DNA from: an uncultured Eubacteriales bacterium
GTDB taxonomy: Bacteria > Bacillota > Clostridia > Oscillospirales > Acutalibacteraceae
DNA: 25,663 bases
NCBI GenBank assembly: GCA_910580045.1
Contig: CAJTXF010000022.1
Location: forward strand, 1 to 25,663
Direction: 5' to 3'
Under the pieces are notes generated by a model. The model was not told where the DNA came from. It searched no databases and saw only the letters and a list, made by a program, of their open reading frames with translations. Numbering within the stretch: position 1 is the first letter of the stretch; every line of letters begins with the position of its first letter. A program made the translations under genes and the position numbers. This document shows positions 16,246 to 23,268 of this stretch, one piece after another.

Positions 16246-16274
16246 GCGCTCATTTTTTGTAAGGGAGCGATGCT

Positions 16275-17024
16275 ATGGATAAACAGATCTGCAATGAATT
16301 GTACGAAAGGATGAAAGCGGAGCAGGAGGCTTACCGGGCTGAACTGCTGGCTATGCCGCCCGATAAAATCTTGGAACATACTTGGGAATACACCGCCAGG
16401 GAGGATATTCTTGACGCTGTGTGCAATGGGGTACTGCCGGAAAATCAGGTGCGGGCGCTGCTGAAATCATCCTGCCCACTGGCCGATGCGCTCAAGGAAT
16501 ACCGGGATTTGGACAGCCCCAATGACGATATCCTCGCCGCTGTTGAAATCGCCGCTAACCTATACATGGAGCCACCCATCTACCGGCAGACCGCGCAGTA
16601 CGCCATGGAGCATGGCGAAATGGACGCCTATTTCGCGTCCCGGAAAGCCTATGAGGGCTGCGCAAGGGCAATCGCTGTATCCATCAACAAGCACTTTGAC
16701 GGTATGCACCTGGACAAGGAATGTCTTTCGGAGGCCATGGAGAAGTACAGCCCAGAACGCATAAGGGATGTACTGGCCTGCACCATCCAGCATAAGGAAT
16801 GGGATGGGCGGTTTTCACGGAGCAATCGGGAATGGGCAATGAAAGCCGATACCTCTCACATGGGAAAAGAGCCGCACCAGTTCTTGTGCGAGAGCCATCC
16901 GGCGATACTGGATGGATTTGTTTCTATGTTCCGCAGGGAGGTTTTAGAGCAGAAACGAGATGAAAAAGCCACCGTTCCCGCGCAGCACAAGCCTCAAGAA
17001 AGGAGTGATGATTTTGAACTATGA
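16275..17024 (+). CDS. DUF3848/DUF3849 domain protein (249 aa)
   Basis: Soluble ICE protein of unknown function. Residues about 1-85 resemble DUF3848 (MKAEQEAYRAELLAMPPDKI, then REDILDAVCNGVLPENQVRALLKSSCPL, of which ARALLK-type helix and SSCPL are typical). Residues about 100-220 match DUF3849: YRQTAQYAMEHGEMDAYFAS, FDGMHLDKECL, WDGRFSRSNREWA and a final SHPAILDGFVSMFRREV helix. The DUF3849 pattern is familiar from Tn1549-like elements. ATG 16275 follows AAGGGAG at 16261-16267 with 7-base spacing. The charged tail has no fold. Genes of this type usually sit between the methylase-helicase and the mobilisation genes, as here. I infer an accessory role in transfer or establishment only from this position. 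Confidence 0.85.
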   Translation: MDKQICNELYERMKAEQEAYRAELLAMPPDKILEHTWEYTAREDILDAVCNGVLPENQVRALLKSSCPLADALKEYRDLDSPNDDILAAVEIAANLYMEPPIYRQTAQYAMEHGEMDAYFASRKAYEGCARAIAVSINKHFDGMHLDKECLSEAMEKYSPERIRDVLACTIQHKEWDGRFSRSNREWAMKADTSHMGKEPHQFLCESHPAILDGFVSMFRREVLEQKRDEKATVPAQHKPQERSDDFEL

Positions 17025-17042
17025 CAACAATTCTGCCGCCAG

Positions 17043-17066
17043 AGGCCCCCCTGGGGGCTTTTTTCT
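17043..17066 (+). terminator. Intrinsic terminator after the DUF3848/3849 gene
   Basis: A GC-rich stem, GGCCCC / GGGGCT (17044-17049 with 17054-17059) around CCTG, is followed by a run of six T from 17059. It begins 18 bases after the stop. It is short but very stable, with a clear T tract. Confidence 0.75.
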
Positions 17067-17089
17067 TTCAATTATAATACAGAATCGAG

Positions 17090-17371
17090 GTGAAAGCTAT
17101 CGCAAAAAAAGAAAATTTGGTGACGTTGACCATCTCTTTCCCGGACGATAAGCGGGAGGCTTTGGAGCATTTTCTGGCTGAAACCGGCGGCAAAATCGAG
17201 GTCTGCCTGGCTGAATCCATGGAGGACTGGTATAGGAAAACCGTGCCGGTTGGGGTCCGGAAGTACCTGGACGCCAAGTGGGAAAAGGAGTGCGGAGCAC
17301 CGCCGGAGCCTCTTAAAACCCCTGCCCCGGAGCCGGAGGGGAGCACCGACGCCCCCTCTTGGGAGGGCTGA
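17090..17371 (+). CDS. DUF6103 family protein (93 aa)
   Basis: Small protein of the DUF6103 type, typically encoded just upstream of the mobilisation genes in clostridial ICEs. A β-strand VTLTISFPDDKREALEHFL leads into an α-helix, then EVCLAESMEDWYRKTVPVGVRKYLD (hallmark: helix ending in W/LYxKTVPxxVRxFxD), then a Pro/Glu-rich tail. This ribbon-helix-helix-like shape suggests DNA binding, perhaps at the nearby oriT, but that is inference. The GTG at 17090 is the only conventional start in front of the conserved core and has a poor ribosome site. GAGG at 17087-17090 is ideally placed (8 bases) for an ATC codon at 17099, so the true start is uncertain. Confidence 0.75.
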   Translation: MKAIAKKENLVTLTISFPDDKREALEHFLAETGGKIEVCLAESMEDWYRKTVPVGVRKYLDAKWEKECGAPPEPLKTPAPEPEGSTDAPSWEG

Positions 17372-17383
17372 CGGGGAGCAAAA

Positions 17384-17590
17384 GTGGAGCCGCAGGCTCC
17401 ACCCGTAGAGGGAACGGCCGCAGGGCGTTGCCGGTACTAGCCAGCATCGCATTTGTCGGACAAAGCGTCAGACATCCTGTCTGACACTTTGCCGCAAATG
17501 CCCGCTGACGCGGCTGGCTAGGGGCCGCGCCCCTAGTACCCCGTTTTTATATGCCCCGGCGGTTTTATGAGGGCCGCGCCTTTGCGCGGC
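17384..17590. other. Hairpin-rich non-coding region, putative oriT
   Basis: About 210 bases between the DUF6103 and MobC-like genes contain no convincing gene but a dense series of inverted repeats. They are 8-bp arms at 17384-17402 (GTGGAGCC/GGCTCCAC), the long hairpin at 17449-17501, CTAGCCAGC (17437-17445) with GCTGGCTAG (17513-17521), GGTACTAG (17433-17440) with CTAGTACC (17533-17540), CTAGGGGC/GCCCCTAG (17518-17536), and GCCGCGC/GCGCGGC (17573-17590). Several are mutually exclusive, so alternative folds are possible. Position directly before the relaxosome genes is where Tn1549-like elements are expected to carry oriT. The nick site cannot be named from the sequence alone. Confidence 0.65.
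17449..17501. repeat. Long imperfect inverted repeat in the putative oriT
   Basis: The left arm 17449-17474 (begins GCATTTG, ends GTCAGACA) pairs with the right arm 17478-17501 (begins TGTCTGAC, ends CAAATGC). About 23 base pairs form, with one mismatch and two single-base bulges around a 3-base TCC loop. There is no T tract, so it is not a terminator. The length and slight asymmetry fit a relaxase or accessory-protein recognition hairpin. Confidence 0.85.
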
Positions 17591-17599
17591 AGAAAGGAG

Positions 17600-17959
17600 A
17601 TGTTGCACATCAACATAAACCGGACGCAGAGAATCACTCTGCGGCTCAGCGAGGCGGAGTGCAGAGGAATCACAAGGAAAGCCAAGTCCTGCGGGCTGAG
17701 CAAGTCGGCCTATATCCGGCAGCTCATTGTGGGATATGAACCCAGGGAATCCCCGCCCGCTGATTACTTTGCCTTGAGCCGTGAGCTAAAGGAGATTGGC
17801 AACAATCTGAACCAGTTAGCTTTTGTGGCAAACGCCACCGGCCTGATTGACGAGGCCGCTTACTATGAGAACGTGATTCACCTGCGGGACAGCCTGCGAC
17901 GAATCGAGCAGGCGGTAGTGGGTACAGCGGATGGCGCAGACGAAGATATGGCCGGTTAA
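17600..17959 (+). CDS. mobC: MobC-like relaxosome accessory protein
   Basis: Small basic DNA-binding protein of the MobC/relaxosome type. It would bind oriT beside the relaxase and aid strand opening. A ribbon-helix-helix opening (RITLRLSEAECRGITRKAKSCGLSKSAYIRQLIVG, in parts: ITLRLSEAE, then GLSKSAYIRQLI) is followed by the MobC signature LKEIGNNLNQLAFVANATG and a C-terminal helix DSLRRIEQAV. AAAGGAG at 17593-17599 touches ATG 17600, so TTG 17603 or an unusual downstream codon may be the real start. An ATG at 17567 would place the 17573-17590 hairpin inside the gene. The 3' end overlaps the relaxase by 29 bases, so translation is probably coupled. Confidence 0.85.
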   Translation: MLHININRTQRITLRLSEAECRGITRKAKSCGLSKSAYIRQLIVGYEPRESPPADYFALSRELKEIGNNLNQLAFVANATGLIDEAAYYENVIHLRDSLRRIEQAVVGTADGADEDMAG

Positions 17960-19277
17960 AAGCCATCTGCCCAGGGCGATCCGCTACATCCTGAATCCAG
18001 CAAAAACCCTGGAGGGTAAGCTGGTGTCAGGAGTGAACCTCTTTATCCCGCCCAATGACTGGCAAACCCCCGCCAATCAGATGGTAAGCACCAAGCTGCG
18101 CTTTGGCAAACAGGGCGGCAGGCTGGCCTACCACTTGGAGCAGAGCTTTAAGCCGGGGGAGGTCACGCCGGACGTGGCCCACCAGATCGGCGTGGAGCTG
18201 GCAAAGGAACTGTTTGGGGACAAGTATGAGGTAGTGGTCGCCACCCATACAGATAAAGACCATATTCACTCGCACATTATCCTCAACTCGGTTTCCTTTG
18301 TAGATGGGAGCAAGTTCCACCAGCCCAATGCCATGTACTACGACCGCATCCGCAAGCTGTCCGATCAGCTATGTGCGCGATACGGTCTTTCTATTATAAA
18401 GGAGGCGAAGTCGCACAAGTATGAGAGCTATCCCGCCCAGCACCATAAGAAACCGCAGCCCTCCCCTACGGTCCACTCCATCATGTACCAGGATATAGAC
18501 CGGGCAATCGACGCTGCTGCCGGCCTAAATGACTTCTACCGTATCTTAACGCAGATGGGCTACCGGGTCAAACGGGAGGGTAAGTACCCGGCTATTGCCC
18601 CACAGGGCCACGGATTTTTCCGGCTGTACAAATTCAAAGACGGATATACGGAGGAAGATATTCGCAATCGTATTGCCGAAAAGAATCAGGACCGCCGCCC
18701 CCGGCAGCAAAACCCCCGGCAGGTCTATGGAGTGTGGAAGAATCAGGAGGAACACCGCGCATACCAAAAGCGGTATACCGGCTACTATGCCCGGAGATAT
18801 GACCGCCGCAGTCTTAACGCCACCTACCTGCACTACCGGTATATGCTGGTGAGCATCCGGCGGCAGACCTACCCCCGCTATCCCAGTATCGAGCAGCGCA
18901 AGGCCCTTGCCAAGCTGGAAAAGTATTCCCAGGAGGCGCGGCTGCTGGTGCACAACAAAATTCAGACAGGAAAGGAGCTGAGCGCCTATCAGGTTTCGCT
19001 AGGTGAAAGAATCCATGAACTGCACAAAGAGAGGTGGTATTTGAAACGGGATTTGCAGAAGAACCCCACTTGGGAGGAAAGGCAGGTGATAGAGCAGAAA
19101 ATCTCAGGTATTAACCAGCGGCTGAAACCGCTCTACCGGGAGCGGAGTCTTTGCAAGGATATTGCGGAACGCTGTACTTCGGTTACGGCGGCAGTGGACC
19201 GGGAAAAGGAGATTGCTCAACGCCAGTTAGGAAGGGAAAGAGGTGATGAATTATGGACAACACAACAGAGGCAGTAG
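17931..19277 (+). CDS. MobP-type relaxase (448 aa)
   Basis: Relaxase of the relaxase/mobilisation nuclease family (PF03432 type, MOBP clade). It nicks oriT, stays bound to the 5' end and pilots the strand to the coupling protein. The likely nucleophile is Tyr 19 in AIRYILNPAKT. The metal-binding motif is HTDKDHIHSH at 106-115 with its three histidines (111, 113, 115). The first 230 residues hold the nuclease; YPAIAPQGHGFFRLYK lies near 220-235. The C-terminal 200 residues are a basic, Tyr/Arg-rich and helical tail with coiled-coil character, as usual for the family. ATG 17931 lies inside the MobC-like gene and the stop lies inside the next gene (25-base overlap). The length is normal and no damage is seen. 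Confidence 0.93.
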   Translation: MAQTKIWPVKSHLPRAIRYILNPAKTLEGKLVSGVNLFIPPNDWQTPANQMVSTKLRFGKQGGRLAYHLEQSFKPGEVTPDVAHQIGVELAKELFGDKYEVVVATHTDKDHIHSHIILNSVSFVDGSKFHQPNAMYYDRIRKLSDQLCARYGLSIIKEAKSHKYESYPAQHHKKPQPSPTVHSIMYQDIDRAIDAAAGLNDFYRILTQMGYRVKREGKYPAIAPQGHGFFRLYKFKDGYTEEDIRNRIAEKNQDRRPRQQNPRQVYGVWKNQEEHRAYQKRYTGYYARRYDRRSLNATYLHYRYMLVSIRRQTYPRYPSIEQRKALAKLEKYSQEARLLVHNKIQTGKELSAYQVSLGERIHELHKERWYLKRDLQKNPTWEERQVIEQKISGINQRLKPLYRERSLCKDIAERCTSVTAAVDREKEIAQRQLGRERGDELWTTQQRQ

Positions 19278-20044
19278 ACACCGTGTTCCGGGTGACATAC
19301 AAGGGTATTGCCTATGTGTTCCGAATTATCGAGGAGGCGGCGCGCGCCGGGGAGCGGAACAACGCCCGGCTTGCCGGGGTCATGGCTGGGATGAACCAGC
19401 AGGACTACAGTACCCGCAGCGCCATGGAGATGGAGCGGATGATTCAGCAGGGCAAGGGTTTCTGCCAGTTTGACCTTATGGAAAGGGATTACAAAACCTT
19501 TTATGACTCTGCCATGAGCGCTGGGGTACGGTTCTCCTGTGTGAATCTGGACAAGATTCATCCAGAGGGTGAGCGGCTGTTTACCATCTTCTGCAGCCCG
19601 GACCAGGCGGACATCGTGAACCGCATTATTGAAATCAATAAACTCAACGGCGTGAAGTCCGCGGAGTATGAGCAGGAATCAGCCAGGGAAGTCACGCCCC
19701 AGGAGGTGGAGGCCATGAGTGAGGAGGAACTGCGCCAGCGCAACCGGGCCAAGAACGCGGATTTTATCACACAGTTTATGGACGAGGTGCAGCCCCACGC
19801 CACCCCAAACCCTACTACCCCGGCGGAGCGCGGGAGCGCTGCTCCGTCAGAGGGCTTGTCAACGTCTACCGCCAGCGGGCGGCAGTCGGTCCGAGAGAGG
19901 GTTGAGGTAATCCGTCAGGGTGCCGGTAAAGAAACCTTGGGCCAGCCCTCTGTGGCAGGCGGCACTCCCAGCCGGGACGATACGGCCCGGCTTTTCTATG
20001 AAAAGAATATGCACAATTTGAGCACGGCAACAAGAGAAATCTAA
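19253..20044 (+). CDS. PcfB / DUF3801 family protein (263 aa)
   Basis: Matches the PcfB family (DUF3801). In the enterococcal plasmid pCF10, PcfB works with the PcfC coupling protein and the relaxosome at the donor membrane; the same role is inferred here. A hydrophobic N-terminal helix (VDTVFRVTYKGIAYVFRIIEE) is followed by the core: GKGFCQFDLMERDYKTFYDSAMSAGVRFSCV (typical parts FDLMERDYKTFYDSA and GVRFS), then FTIFCSPDQADIVNRIIE. The second half is disordered, rich in Ser, Thr, Pro and Arg, and ends in a short helix (DTARLFYEKNMHNL). AGGTGA at 19241-19246 supports ATG 19253. It overlaps the relaxase by 25 bases and lies two genes before VirD4, consistent with a linking role. Confidence 0.85.
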   Translation: MDNTTEAVDTVFRVTYKGIAYVFRIIEEAARAGERNNARLAGVMAGMNQQDYSTRSAMEMERMIQQGKGFCQFDLMERDYKTFYDSAMSAGVRFSCVNLDKIHPEGERLFTIFCSPDQADIVNRIIEINKLNGVKSAEYEQESAREVTPQEVEAMSEEELRQRNRAKNADFITQFMDEVQPHATPNPTTPAERGSAAPSEGLSTSTASGRQSVRERVEVIRQGAGKETLGQPSVAGGTPSRDDTARLFYEKNMHNLSTATREI

Positions 20045-20062
20045 CGCAGAAAGGATGTTACC

Positions 20063-20995
20063 ATGAACGGGAAATTTGATTTTAGCCAGTATCTTGCCTA
20101 CCAGAAAAAGCTCCGGGAGGAAACCGGCAAGCTGACCGCCGAAACCGTGGAGGGGGTTTGGGGCGATATGGAGCAGTTCCCCCGCCTGCTGGACGTGGTG
20201 GAGCGGTTTAACCTTGCCAGCGGGACCCTGGGCGGGGGCAGCGCCAATGCCCTGCTGATTTACGCCCAGTGTCCGGGCGCGACACGGCTCGGTTCCTTTG
20301 AGGACTGGAAAAAGGAGCAGGCATACATCCGCAGGGGCGAAAAGGGCATACGCGTTTACGTCCGCTCCCCCGGCAAGGAGGACCCCAAGACCCACCGGAC
20401 AAAGTATTACTACAATGTGGAGCACCGCTTTGACATCAGCCAGACCACGGCCCGCTCCCAGCCAAGGGAAGTGTTCTGGACCGAGCCCATGGACATTATC
20501 CGGGCCATTGCCCTGGCCGCTGACTTCAGCATTGAGTACGATTCGCAGATTCCTGACGGTGTGGACGGGACCTATATCCCCGCCCTTAACGAAGTGCGCG
20601 TCCGGGAGGGGCAGGACGCGGAGCAGATGTGCCTTTCCCTGCTCAAAGAGTTCTGCCACTATGAGCAGCACAAGTTCATGGGCAAGTCCTATGAGCGCAA
20701 TCCTGTGACCAACTTTGTGGCCCTCTGCGGCGGGTATGTGTTGGCGCGGCGGTTTGATATCAGCACCGAGAATATTCTATTCCAGCGGGAGGTGTTCCCG
20801 GAAATCCCCGGCGGCAATGTGCAGGAGAGGTGCGGCGCTGTCCGGGATTTGCTTTCCAGTGTAATCCGGGCCAGCGGTATGGCGGGGCAGGAGATTCAGA
20901 GGGGGATTGCGGAGATGGAGCGGCTCCTGGGCCTGTATGTTTCCAGCCCACGGTACAGGCCGGAGGATGCAAGGGATGATACCCTGGCGGTATGA
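20063..20995 (+). CDS. ArdC-like protein with degenerate zincin motif (310 aa)
   Basis: ArdC-type protein. Residues about 35-105 form the N-terminal ssDNA-binding module (NALLIYAQCPGATRLGSFEDW...YIRRGEKGIRVYV). ArdC relatives protect incoming single-stranded DNA and act against restriction. The C-terminal domain has the zincin layout, but the HExxH site reads KEFCH at 195-199, so the first zinc ligand is Lys. Peptidase activity is therefore doubtful, while the DNA-binding half looks intact. Similar degeneration is, to my memory, usual in this ICE family. The helical end (EIQRGIAEMERLLG) is followed by a short tail. AAAGGA upstream of ATG 20063 gives a fair ribosome site. The stop overlaps the coupling-protein start as ATGA. 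Confidence 0.8.
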   Translation: MNGKFDFSQYLAYQKKLREETGKLTAETVEGVWGDMEQFPRLLDVVERFNLASGTLGGGSANALLIYAQCPGATRLGSFEDWKKEQAYIRRGEKGIRVYVRSPGKEDPKTHRTKYYYNVEHRFDISQTTARSQPREVFWTEPMDIIRAIALAADFSIEYDSQIPDGVDGTYIPALNEVRVREGQDAEQMCLSLLKEFCHYEQHKFMGKSYERNPVTNFVALCGGYVLARRFDISTENILFQREVFPEIPGGNVQERCGAVRDLLSSVIRASGMAGQEIQRGIAEMERLLGLYVSSPRYRPEDARDDTLAV

Positions 20996-22785
20996 AACCC
21001 GGACAGAACAGACTGCCCGCCATGGTGGTGGGCATAGCCGGGGGGCTTGTGGCTGTCTGGCTGGGCATTGCCCTGGCGCCGGGAATAGACAGCGGGCTGG
21101 CGGGGATGTTTTCCGCTCTCAACAGGGCTATGGCAAACCCGTTCCGGTTTCAGTTCGTGCCGGATACCCCGCGCTGTGTGCTGGTGTGCCTGTTCCTCTA
21201 TGGGCTTGGGGTGCTGCTCTTTGTGTCCTCTGGCATGAACTTCCGGCGCGGAGAAGAATACGGCAGCGCCAAGTGGGGCAGCACCCGCGCCATTGACCGG
21301 AAGTACCGGGACCGTAAGAATCCAAACGCTAACCTGATTATGACCCAGCACGTTGCCATTGGCAGCTCCCAGGAGAGCATGTACAGGCATAGGCGAAACC
21401 TTAACACCGTGGTGATCGGCGGCAGCGGCTCTGGCAAGTCCACCAGCCATGTGCTGATTAACATATTGCAGGCAAGCCACTCCTATGTGGTGCTGGACCC
21501 CAGCGGCGAAATGCTCCGGGCTACCGGGAACTATCTCAAAGAGCATGGCTATACCATCCATGTTCTCAATCTGGTGGAGCCGGAGCGCTCGGACAGATAC
21601 AATCCCTTTGTATTCCTGCGCAACGATGACGATGTAGACAGGATGGTGGAAAATTTCTGGAAAGCTACGGCGGTGCAGGGCGCACAAAAGGGAGAACAGA
21701 TTTGGGACGATATGGCGAAGGAGCTGTTGTCGGCGTTAGCGTATTTTCTCTACTATGAGGCCCCGCCGGAGGAACAGAACTTTCCCACCATCCAGTTTCT
21801 GCTCCGCAATATGGCGCTGGTAGAGGGGGAAAAGGATTCCAGCCCTGTGGAGCAGATGTTCACGGAACTGGAACAGCGGGAGCCGGAGCATATCGCGCTT
21901 AAGCATTACCGGGCCTACCACTCCGGCGCGACCAAAACCTTGCAGAGTATTCAGATCACCCTGCTGTCCCGGCTGGGGAAGTTCAACCTGGAATCCATTG
22001 AGCGGCTCTCCACCACCAACTCGGACGATTTGGGCCTCTTGAACGCACCGGAGGAAAGGTCGGTGATTTTCGCGGTCACGCCCGTTGCGGATTCCTCTTT
22101 CAATTTCTTTGTGAGCCTGCTCTATGGACAGCTCTTTGAAATCCTCTATGACTACGGAAACCGTCATGGCAAGCTGAAAGTTCCCATGCACATCCTAATG
22201 GACGAGTTCGCCAACGTAACGCTCCCGAAGGACTTTGAGCTGCGCCTTGCCACATTCCGCAAGTACGGTATCTCGGCATCCATCATCTTACAGGACATGA
22301 GCCAGCTCAAGGCCCTCTATGAAAAGCAGTGGCAGGCCATGATGAACAACGCCGATTTGCTGCTGTATTTAGGAGGGAATGAATCCGGCACCCATGAGTA
22401 TCTCTCCAAGCTCCTGGGCAAGCAGACCATCCGCACCAACACCTTCGGGCAGTCCAAGGGCCGTTCCGGCAGCTTTTCCAAAAACGAGCAGCAGTTGGGC
22501 CGGGAACTGTTGACCCCGGATGAGATTCGTATGCTGGATAATAAGCTGGCCCTGCTGTTCGTGCGTGGGGAGCGGCCCATCCTGGACGAGAAGTACGACT
22601 TCAAACGCCACCCCCACATCAAGGAAACTACCTACGGCGGGGCCGCGCCCTACGTCCACAACGAGCTTACCCACGTTGCCGCCAGCTTTGAGCCGGTTAT
22701 GGACTTGACCCAGGAACAGGTCATGGCGCTGCCCGAGGCCAAGCCTGTGTGGTTTACTTTTATTGACGATAATGAATCCAAGTAG
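20992..22785 (+). CDS. virD4: VirD4/TraG-type conjugative coupling protein (597 aa)
   Basis: Inner-membrane ATPase that receives the relaxase-DNA complex and feeds it to the secretion channel. Two N-terminal membrane spans (about 8-30 and 62-80) flank a short outside loop. FRRGEEYGSAKWGS near 85-98 is a typical start of the soluble part. Walker A is GSGSGKS at 144-150, VVLDPSGEM follows near 165, and Walker B is ILMDEFANV with Asp 404 and Glu 405. Late TraG features are GGNESGTHEYLSKLLGKQT and the C-terminal PILDEKYDFKRHP. Length is normal for Tn1549-like TraG/VirD4 proteins. ATG 20992 overlaps the previous stop. A hairpin terminator starts at the last base pair of the gene. Confidence 0.95.
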   Translation: MKPGQNRLPAMVVGIAGGLVAVWLGIALAPGIDSGLAGMFSALNRAMANPFRFQFVPDTPRCVLVCLFLYGLGVLLFVSSGMNFRRGEEYGSAKWGSTRAIDRKYRDRKNPNANLIMTQHVAIGSSQESMYRHRRNLNTVVIGGSGSGKSTSHVLINILQASHSYVVLDPSGEMLRATGNYLKEHGYTIHVLNLVEPERSDRYNPFVFLRNDDDVDRMVENFWKATAVQGAQKGEQIWDDMAKELLSALAYFLYYEAPPEEQNFPTIQFLLRNMALVEGEKDSSPVEQMFTELEQREPEHIALKHYRAYHSGATKTLQSIQITLLSRLGKFNLESIERLSTTNSDDLGLLNAPEERSVIFAVTPVADSSFNFFVSLLYGQLFEILYDYGNRHGKLKVPMHILMDEFANVTLPKDFELRLATFRKYGISASIILQDMSQLKALYEKQWQAMMNNADLLLYLGGNESGTHEYLSKLLGKQTIRTNTFGQSKGRSGSFSKNEQQLGRELLTPDEIRMLDNKLALLFVRGERPILDEKYDFKRHPHIKETTYGGAAPYVHNELTHVAASFEPVMDLTQEQVMALPEAKPVWFTFIDDNESK

Positions 22786-22819
22786 GAGCGGTACAGATGT
22801 GCCGCTCCTGCCATTTTTT
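22784..22819 (+). terminator. Intrinsic terminator between coupling protein and pilin genes
   Basis: AGGAGCGG (22784-22791) pairs with CCGCTCCT (22802-22809), extended by three inner pairs (one G-U) to leave an AGAT loop; a T6 tract follows at 22813-22818. It overlaps the coupling-protein stop codon. Placed inside the transfer operon, it could lower expression downstream or act as an RNA-processing boundary ahead of the pilin gene. Confidence 0.75.
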
Positions 22820-22837
22820 AACGAAAGGAATGATTCC

Positions 22838-23203
22838 ATGAATCAGAAAACAAGGAAAGTCTTTCTGAAAATGAGAAAGCTGTTGGCGGTATTCGCCGTC
22901 GTTATGGTGCTTATGAGCTGCAACCTTATCCCGGCCCAGGCAGCGGGGGCGGACGCGCTGGCGATTCGAGCCTTATCCGCCACTGGTGTGACAGAGGTGG
23001 ACACCATGCTCACCAATCTCAACGAGCTGATTACCGGGCTGGTCAAGGTGATCGGCGGCATCCTCTGCATCTATGGGATTTTGCAGGTGGGTATGTCCTT
23101 CTCCGGCCACGACCCCAGCCAGCGCATCCAAGGGCTGATGTGCATTGGCGGGGCTATCCTTATTTTCTTCTCGCCGGAAATTCTCACTGCCCTTCAAACG
23201 TAA
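22838..23203 (+). CDS. VirB2/Maff2-like small membrane protein, putative pilin subunit (121 aa)
   Basis: A basic start (MNQKTRKVFLKMRKL) leads into a signal peptide (LLAVFAVVMVLM...) with a likely signal peptidase I site after AQA (about residue 33). Two membrane helices follow: LITGLVKVIGGILCIYGILQ and LMCIGGAILIFF, joined by a short polar loop (GHDPSQRIQG). This is the VirB2/TrbC pilin plan, and in Tn1549-like elements a Maff2-type protein occupies the same place. It would form the extracellular or trans-envelope part of the type IV channel. ATG 22838 is chosen because AAAGGAA lies about 10 bases upstream; the longer frame starting at 22763 would run through the coupling-protein end and the terminator. 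A LMSC lipobox-like string in the signal is a weaker alternative. Confidence 0.8.
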   Translation: MNQKTRKVFLKMRKLLAVFAVVMVLMSCNLIPAQAAGADALAIRALSATGVTEVDTMLTNLNELITGLVKVIGGILCIYGILQVGMSFSGHDPSQRIQGLMCIGGAILIFFSPEILTALQT

Positions 23204-23268
23204 AAACGGGGTTCTGCGCACCAAGTTTTGCACAGCAAAGCGTTTCGTCCTAGAAAGGAAAAAGGAAT

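Noticed and set aside
17073..17078. Perfect TATAAT after the 17043 terminator
   Set aside because: No -35-like box lies 16-18 bases upstream (that stretch is the terminator stem), and the AT-rich run makes a chance match likely.
16960..17151. 63-codon + ORF across the end of the DUF3848/3849 gene and the DUF6103 start
   Set aside because: It reads through a terminator and overlaps two better-supported genes in another frame.
19859..20671. 270-codon antisense ORF
   Set aside because: It is opposite the PcfB and ArdC-like genes, which have clear family matches; the composition is that of a reverse-frame shadow.
20896..21687. 263-codon antisense ORF
   Set aside because: It is opposite the start of the VirD4 gene including Walker A; no domain is recognisable.
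22763..22837. Upstream extension of the pilin ORF
   Set aside because: The extra codons cover the end of virD4 and a terminator; the ATG at 22838 has a ribosome site and starts a proper signal peptide.
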